Assembly (NCBI GenBank): GCA_900467745.1
Contig: UBQW01000016.1
Location: 62,001-126,000 of the forward strand
DNA length: 64,000 bases
Direction of reading: 5' to 3'
From: Hyphomicrobiales bacterium
GTDB taxonomy: Bacteria; Pseudomonadota; Alphaproteobacteria; Rhizobiales; Rhizobiaceae
Shown: positions 60,172 through 64,000 of the stretch, piece by piece
Position numbering within the stretch: the stretch's first letter is position 1
How the letters are laid out: every line of letters begins with the position of its first letter
The notes under the pieces: model-generated
Told to the model about the DNA's origin: nothing
What the model saw: the letters and a program-made list of their open reading frames with translations, nothing else
The model's database searches: none
Position numbers and translations under genes: made by a program

Positions 60172-61104
60172 TCATGATCGCTTTTGATGAGGGTCGAGTA
60201 CGCTCCGCAACCCTGAACTCAAGGTATTGAAGCCGACTACGGTAAGAAACAGCGCAAGTCCCGGTCCGGCGAGGAACCAAGGTTGATCCTGATAGAGGGC
60301 GGTCCGCTGTGCCTCTGCGATCATGCTGCCCCAACTCGGTACGGGAGCCTGGATGCCAACACCCAGGAACGACAGCGTTGCCTCTGCCACGATATTGGCC
60401 GGGAGTTGCACCGCCCAGTACACGAGCAGCGTCGGAAGGATGTTCGGCAGGATGTCGACGAAGATGATACGTGTTTTCGACGCACCTATCACCAATGACG
60501 CCTCGACCATGGGACCGGACCGCATGTCCAGCACCATCGCGCGTGTTAGCCGAGCGAAGTAAGTCCAGGAAAACAGAGCAATAACGACAATGACGACGAC
60601 GACTGGGGAGATCAACGGCGTGCCCTGATCGCCTCTGTTGAGCGAGAGCAGGCTCAGCGCAGTCACGATGAAGGGAAACGACATTGCGACGTCGATTGCC
60701 TGACTGATAGCGCGATCGACGCGGCCCGCGATGAACCCGCTGACCATGCCGATCAATGTGCCGATTATCATCGCTGCAGTTGTCGCCGGGATCCCGACGA
60801 GGAGTGAGATTTGAGCGCCATATAAGGTGCGAACGAAGACGTCGCGGCCATTTCCGTCCGCCCCCAGCGGGAATGACAAAGAAGGTCCGATCGGGATGCC
60901 CATTTCGTCCATCGCCACGTCGGGGAACTGCTCGGTTGGCCCATGTCCCAACAGTGCGGACGCGAGTGGTGCAAGCAGTGCTCCGACGACGACGATGCCG
61001 ACTATTATCAGGCCAACGCGAACGCTGCGCTCTTGCCACAGCCACTTGGCGAATTGAGGGAGCGGGTGGCGTTCAGCCTGCTCGCCGAGAAGATCAATTG
61101 ACAT
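60172..61104 (-). CDS. Peptide/nickel-type ABC permease (DppC type), system 3
   Basis: A 310-aa permease with coupling loop EASLVIGASKTRIIFVDILP. The N-terminal 30 residues are hydrophilic. The ATG at 61104 overlaps the ATPase end by 11 bases and is preferred over the earlier frame start at 61149. The 'FPLGADGNGRDVFVRTLYGAQISLLVGI' motif is DppC-type. Confidence 0.92.
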   Translation of the reverse strand: MSIDLLGEQAERHPLPQFAKWLWQERSVRVGLIIVGIVVVGALLAPLASALLGHGPTEQFPDVAMDEMGIPIGPSLSFPLGADGNGRDVFVRTLYGAQISLLVGIPATTAAMIIGTLIGMVSGFIAGRVDRAISQAIDVAMSFPFIVTALSLLSLNRGDQGTPLISPVVVVIVVIALFSWTYFARLTRAMVLDMRSGPMVEASLVIGASKTRIIFVDILPNILPTLLVYWAVQLPANIVAEATLSFLGVGIQAPVPSWGSMIAEAQRTALYQDQPWFLAGPGLALFLTVVGFNTLSSGLRSVLDPHQKRS

Positions 61105-62707
61105 AGGATGCGGCCTTCGAGCTTGTTGTCTCGGTCTGCCGCCTGCCACCTGGCATCGAAGACAGAAGACGTTTCGTGTAGTCGTGCTCGGGGTGCTCGA
61201 AAATCCGCCTGGTGGGACCGGTTTCCACTATCCGTCCCTTCTCGAGCACGATGACGCGATCGCACAATTCGCCGATCACGCCGAGGTCGTGCGAAATGAA
61301 CAGGAGCGAGACAACGAGCCGATCGCGCAGGCTGCGCAGAAGTTCGACGATCTTTGCCTGCGTCGTGATATCAAGTGCTGAGACGGGTTCGTCGGCAACG
61401 ACGAGCTTTGGGCGCAGTGCAATCGCTCTGGCAATCGCGACGCGCTGTCTCTGCCCGCCGGAAATCTGAGAAGGCAGGCGAGACAGAACCGTCTCGGGAA
61501 GCTCGACGTCTGCAAGCAGCTGCCGCACCTGTGTCTTCACGTGCGCGCGGTCGCGTTCTCCCGAGACCACGTAGGGATCAGATAAAATGGCCTCGACAGA
61601 TCGGCGTGGGTTGAGGCTTGCATAGGGATCCTGGAAAACCACCTGAATCTGCCTGCGCAGATCGCCGCCCAGATTTGTCGGGGCTCCAGCCTTTGCGTAG
61701 GTTTCACCAGAAAGATCGATCGTCCCTTGATCTGGACGATCCAGCCCTGCGATCAGGCGACCAATCGTAGACTTTCCCGAACCAGATTCGCCGACCAGGC
61801 CAAGTATCTCGGCCTTGCCTATCGAAAAGGATACGTCTTCAAGGACCGGCTGGCGGGAGATGAAGGAACGACCCAACGAAGCAACTTCGACGAGCGGCTC
61901 GCCGGAGCCCGTCGGCCTCGACTGCGGATAGTGTCTCGGCCCTCCGAGCCTTGCGGCGCCCAGAAGTGTGCGCGTGTAGGTATGCCTGGGAGCCGAATAT
62001 ATGAGATCGGCTCCGGCGTGCTCGACGACGACACCGTCGCGCATCACCGCGACCTTGTCTGCAATGTCGGAGACCACGGCAAGGTCGTGGCTGACGAAGA
62101 CGAGGGCCGTTCCGTGCCGCTCCTGCAACCGCCGCAATAGATCCAGGATCGAAGCCTGCACGCTGACATCGAGAGCGGTCGTCGGCTCGTCGGCGATGAT
62201 GAGGCCTGGGTTCGCCGCAATCGCCATGGCGATCATGACGCGTTGGCGCATGCCGCCTGATAGGTGGCGCGGATAGTCACCCAGTCTCTTCAACGGATTG
62301 GAGATCTCGACATCGTTGAGGAGCTCTAGGATGCGTTCTCGTCTTTGCCGACGTCCAATGCGACGATGTGCGCACAAGGCTTCGCTGATCTGATCTCCTA
62401 CTGTTTTCAGGGGACGTAGGTTGCTCAAGGGATCCTGGAAGATGAAGCCGATCTCGGCCCCTCGGATCTGGCGAAGGGTCGAAGCGCGCGCTCCAAGGAT
62501 TTCCCGACCGTGATAAAGCACACTGCCCTCGACTGTTGCGGCAGGTGGCAGGAGACCAACCGCAGCCAGCAGGCTGGCGCTCTTGCCCGAGCCGGATTCA
62601 CCCACGATCGCGAGCGTCTTTCCCGCCCCCACGTCGAACGATACGCCACGCACCGCCTCTACGGTCCCGAAGCGAACCTTCAGATCACGGACTGAAAAGA
62701 CGCTCAT
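61094..62707 (-). CDS. Fused peptide/nickel-type ABC ATP-binding protein (DppD-DppF in one chain), system 3
   Basis: A 537-aa protein with two complete ATPase domains. The first has Walker A GESGSGKSA, signature LSGGMRQRVMIAMAI, Walker B LIIADEPTTALD and H-loop VSHDLAVV. The second has Walker A GESGSGKST, signature ISGGQRQRVAIARAI, Walker B LVVADEPVSALD and H-loop ISHDLGVIGEL. Both look intact. Fusion of the D and F ATPases is common in alphaproteobacteria. The two domains are joined by a short linker with no membrane character. Confidence 0.93.
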   Translation of the reverse strand: MSVFSVRDLKVRFGTVEAVRGVSFDVGAGKTLAIVGESGSGKSASLLAAVGLLPPAATVEGSVLYHGREILGARASTLRQIRGAEIGFIFQDPLSNLRPLKTVGDQISEALCAHRRIGRRQRRERILELLNDVEISNPLKRLGDYPRHLSGGMRQRVMIAMAIAANPGLIIADEPTTALDVSVQASILDLLRRLQERHGTALVFVSHDLAVVSDIADKVAVMRDGVVVEHAGADLIYSAPRHTYTRTLLGAARLGGPRHYPQSRPTGSGEPLVEVASLGRSFISRQPVLEDVSFSIGKAEILGLVGESGSGKSTIGRLIAGLDRPDQGTIDLSGETYAKAGAPTNLGGDLRRQIQVVFQDPYASLNPRRSVEAILSDPYVVSGERDRAHVKTQVRQLLADVELPETVLSRLPSQISGGQRQRVAIARAIALRPKLVVADEPVSALDITTQAKIVELLRSLRDRLVVSLLFISHDLGVIGELCDRVIVLEKGRIVETGPTRRIFEHPEHDYTKRLLSSMPGGRRQTETTSSKAASYVN

Positions 62708-62711
62708 CGGA

Positions 62712-64000
62712 TCAGTTCTTTACTGCGATGTTCGTGATATCTGCCTGAACGGCGAGCGATGACCATGCCCAGTGGGTGATCCGGTCGGAGGTAATCGCGA
62801 TCTTGCGCTTTTCAAACAATGGAATCCACGGAAGATCGGCCGAGACGATCTTGTCGGCCTTTGCCCAGATGGGCCCCGGATCATCTGACGGGAATGCCTG
62901 AGCGGCAAGCTTGTTGAGTTCGGCATTACTGTAGCAAATCGAGCTTACATTGCCTGTTCCGCACGGAGACGCATCAGAGTTCAGCCAGCCACCGAGAAGC
63001 ATACGGGTGCTTGGTCCCTGCCAGTCGGGCGCGAACTGGCTGCCGAGCGAGATGTCCCAGCGGCTTTTGACGTCTTGAATGAGGGAGTACCACTGCGTCG
63101 GCGGGACCGGGATGAGGTTGAGTTCGATACCGGCAGACGCAACATCTTCCTTGACGGCGACGGCGATGGCTTCGAACTGCGCGGTTGTGCGGTAGATGGC
63201 ATCGAGCTTCACGCCATTCGGGTAGCCCGCCTTGGCAAGCAGTTCCTTCGCCTTTGCCTTGTCGCCCTTGTTGCCTTCGGTCGGATAGGGGTCAAAAGGT
63301 TCGTGGCCGAGGATCGTCGACGTGATGATCTGCGACAGTGGCACGGCGGCGATCGGACCACCTTGAACCTGTACGAGATGCGCGCGGTTGACAGCATAGG
63401 TCAGAGCCTGGCGGACCTCGGGCTTGCGAAGAGCGTTGGCTCCCTCGCTTTGGGCTTCCGGTCGAGCGTTAAAGGTGATGAAGTTCGCTGCTCCGCTGTT
63501 GGACGAATGCAACTGCGCTTCTTTCTGCGTCTGAAAACGCTTGATGGTGCTGCGCGGGGGGACGTCGAGATAAAGCGAGAGATCTGCCTCGCCGGCCTCG
63601 ATTTTTTGGACAATGCTGTCTTCGCTGTTGGCCGTGAAATCTACCACGATCTCGTCGACATAGGCCTTGCGTGCCTCGTCGCTCTCCGGCCTGAAATTCT
63701 TGGCCTTCTTCAGGACAAGTTTCTGCCCGTCCTGATAGCTATCGACGTAGTAAGGGCCGCTCGAGGGAAAGTTCTTCCGGAACTCGGCGGAATCCGGGAA
63801 GTACTTGGAAGCCACTTCAGGCGGTAGCGGCGAGACGAAGTTCATCGAAAGGATGTTCAGGAAATCGTAGGTCTTGGCGTCTGACTTGATCACCAGGGTC
63901 CTGTCGTCGGGAGCGCTTACACCGGAAATCTCATGGCTGTCGATGAAAGCCTTGGACGCCGCCAGGTCGCCCGTCGGTACTTTCGCAAACTGTTGGCAAT
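62712..64000 (-). CDS. Peptide/nickel-type ABC substrate-binding protein (family 5), N-terminus beyond window
   Basis: The C-terminal 429 or so residues of a family-5 binding protein; the frame runs off the right edge. Segments 'FRKNFPSSGPYYVDSYQDGQKLVLKKAKNF' and 'LRKPEVRQALTYAVNRAHLV' are characteristic. The last part is DWQGP...GGWLNSDASPCGTGNVSSICYSN, whose two Cys may form a disulfide. A further Cys lies near the visible N-terminal end. With only two Met and three Cys it is also sulfur-poor. It is the first gene of the visible part of the operon (order: binding protein, fused ATPase, DppC, DppB, SfnB-like, LLM, LLM). Confidence 0.9.
   Translation of the reverse strand, partial: CQQFAKVPTGDLAASKAFIDSHEISGVSAPDDRTLVIKSDAKTYDFLNILSMNFVSPLPPEVASKYFPDSAEFRKNFPSSGPYYVDSYQDGQKLVLKKAKNFRPESDEARKAYVDEIVVDFTANSEDSIVQKIEAGEADLSLYLDVPPRSTIKRFQTQKEAQLHSSNSGAANFITFNARPEAQSEGANALRKPEVRQALTYAVNRAHLVQVQGGPIAAVPLSQIITSTILGHEPFDPYPTEGNKGDKAKAKELLAKAGYPNGVKLDAIYRTTAQFEAIAVAVKEDVASAGIELNLIPVPPTQWYSLIQDVKSRWDISLGSQFAPDWQGPSTRMLLGGWLNSDASPCGTGNVSSICYSNAELNKLAAQAFPSDDPGPIWAKADKIVSADLPWIPLFEKRKIAITSDRITHWAWSSLAVQADITNIAVKN

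Noticed and set aside
59996..61045. 349-codon minus-strand frame over the DppC-type permease
   Set aside because: Arg/His-rich translation without membrane segments, out of frame with the clear permease; a shadow frame.

Overview
The window looks like part of a Rhizobiaceae genome (Rhizobium, Agrobacterium or Ensifer type), probably an accessory replicon or an accessory chromosomal region. The evidence is the GC-rich coding, the dense array of ABC importers with LysR, RpiR and Lrp regulators, the MetQ-MetN-MetI and SsuA-SsuC-SsuB arrangements, and the NtaA/SnaA/DszA-type flavin monooxygenases. I saw no rRNA, tRNA, CRISPR array, phage or transposase gene.

Almost everything that can be assigned concerns organic sulfur. 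There are seven ABC uptake systems: two CUT1 sugar-type systems, MetQNI, one SsuABC type and three oligopeptide/nickel type, the last running off the right edge. There are three formylglycine-type sulfatases (CMPAR, CMPAR, CGPAR), five luciferase-like (LLM) flavin monooxygenases, one SfnB/DszC-like acyl-CoA-dehydrogenase-fold monooxygenase, a 2-oxoglutarate/isopenicillin-N-synthase-like oxygenase, a serine acetyltransferase, and an AprA/AprB-like flavoprotein-ferredoxin pair.

Layout. 1-8385: the end of a GDPD gene, a MalK/UgpC-type ATPase, an RpiR regulator, then LysR divergent from SBP-permease-permease-sulfatase. 8492-19756: a mostly non-sulfur stretch (MgtC-like, two GGDEF proteins, small unknown proteins, HU, transketolase, 2H phosphoesterase) with one LLM enzyme. 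20130-28302: metQ-metN-metI, a convergent LLM gene, then ssuA-ssuC-ssuB-LLM. 28463-32020: small unknown genes, a DMSP-lyase-like cupin lacking its ligands, and a desaturase with an Lrp regulator. 32257-37610: a complete oligopeptide-type ABC operon. 37592-40384: a PhnD-like protein divergent from the AprAB-like pair. 48035 down to 40658 (minus strand): a 56-aa protein, 2OG oxygenase, cysE and a second oligopeptide-type ABC system. 52992 down to 48311 (minus): a second SBP-permease-permease-sulfatase cassette, divergent from LysR and a third sulfatase. 64000 down to 55640 (minus): a third oligopeptide-type ABC system with a fused ATPase, the SfnB-like enzyme and two LLM enzymes.

The most striking signal is amino-acid composition. 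Several full-length proteins contain no cysteine and no methionine except the initiator: the SsuA-like protein at 24377 (328 aa), the peptide-type binding protein at 32257 (520 aa), the LLM at 55640 (429 aa) and the SfnB-like enzyme at 57885 (416 aa). MetQ and the binding protein at 44128 have one extra Met each. The binding proteins and sulfatases of the two CUT1 cassettes have ordinary sulfur content. This suggests two classes of genes: a sulfur-starvation regulon built from sulfur-free proteins, and sulfate-ester uptake cassettes that may serve carbon nutrition or run when sulfur is available.
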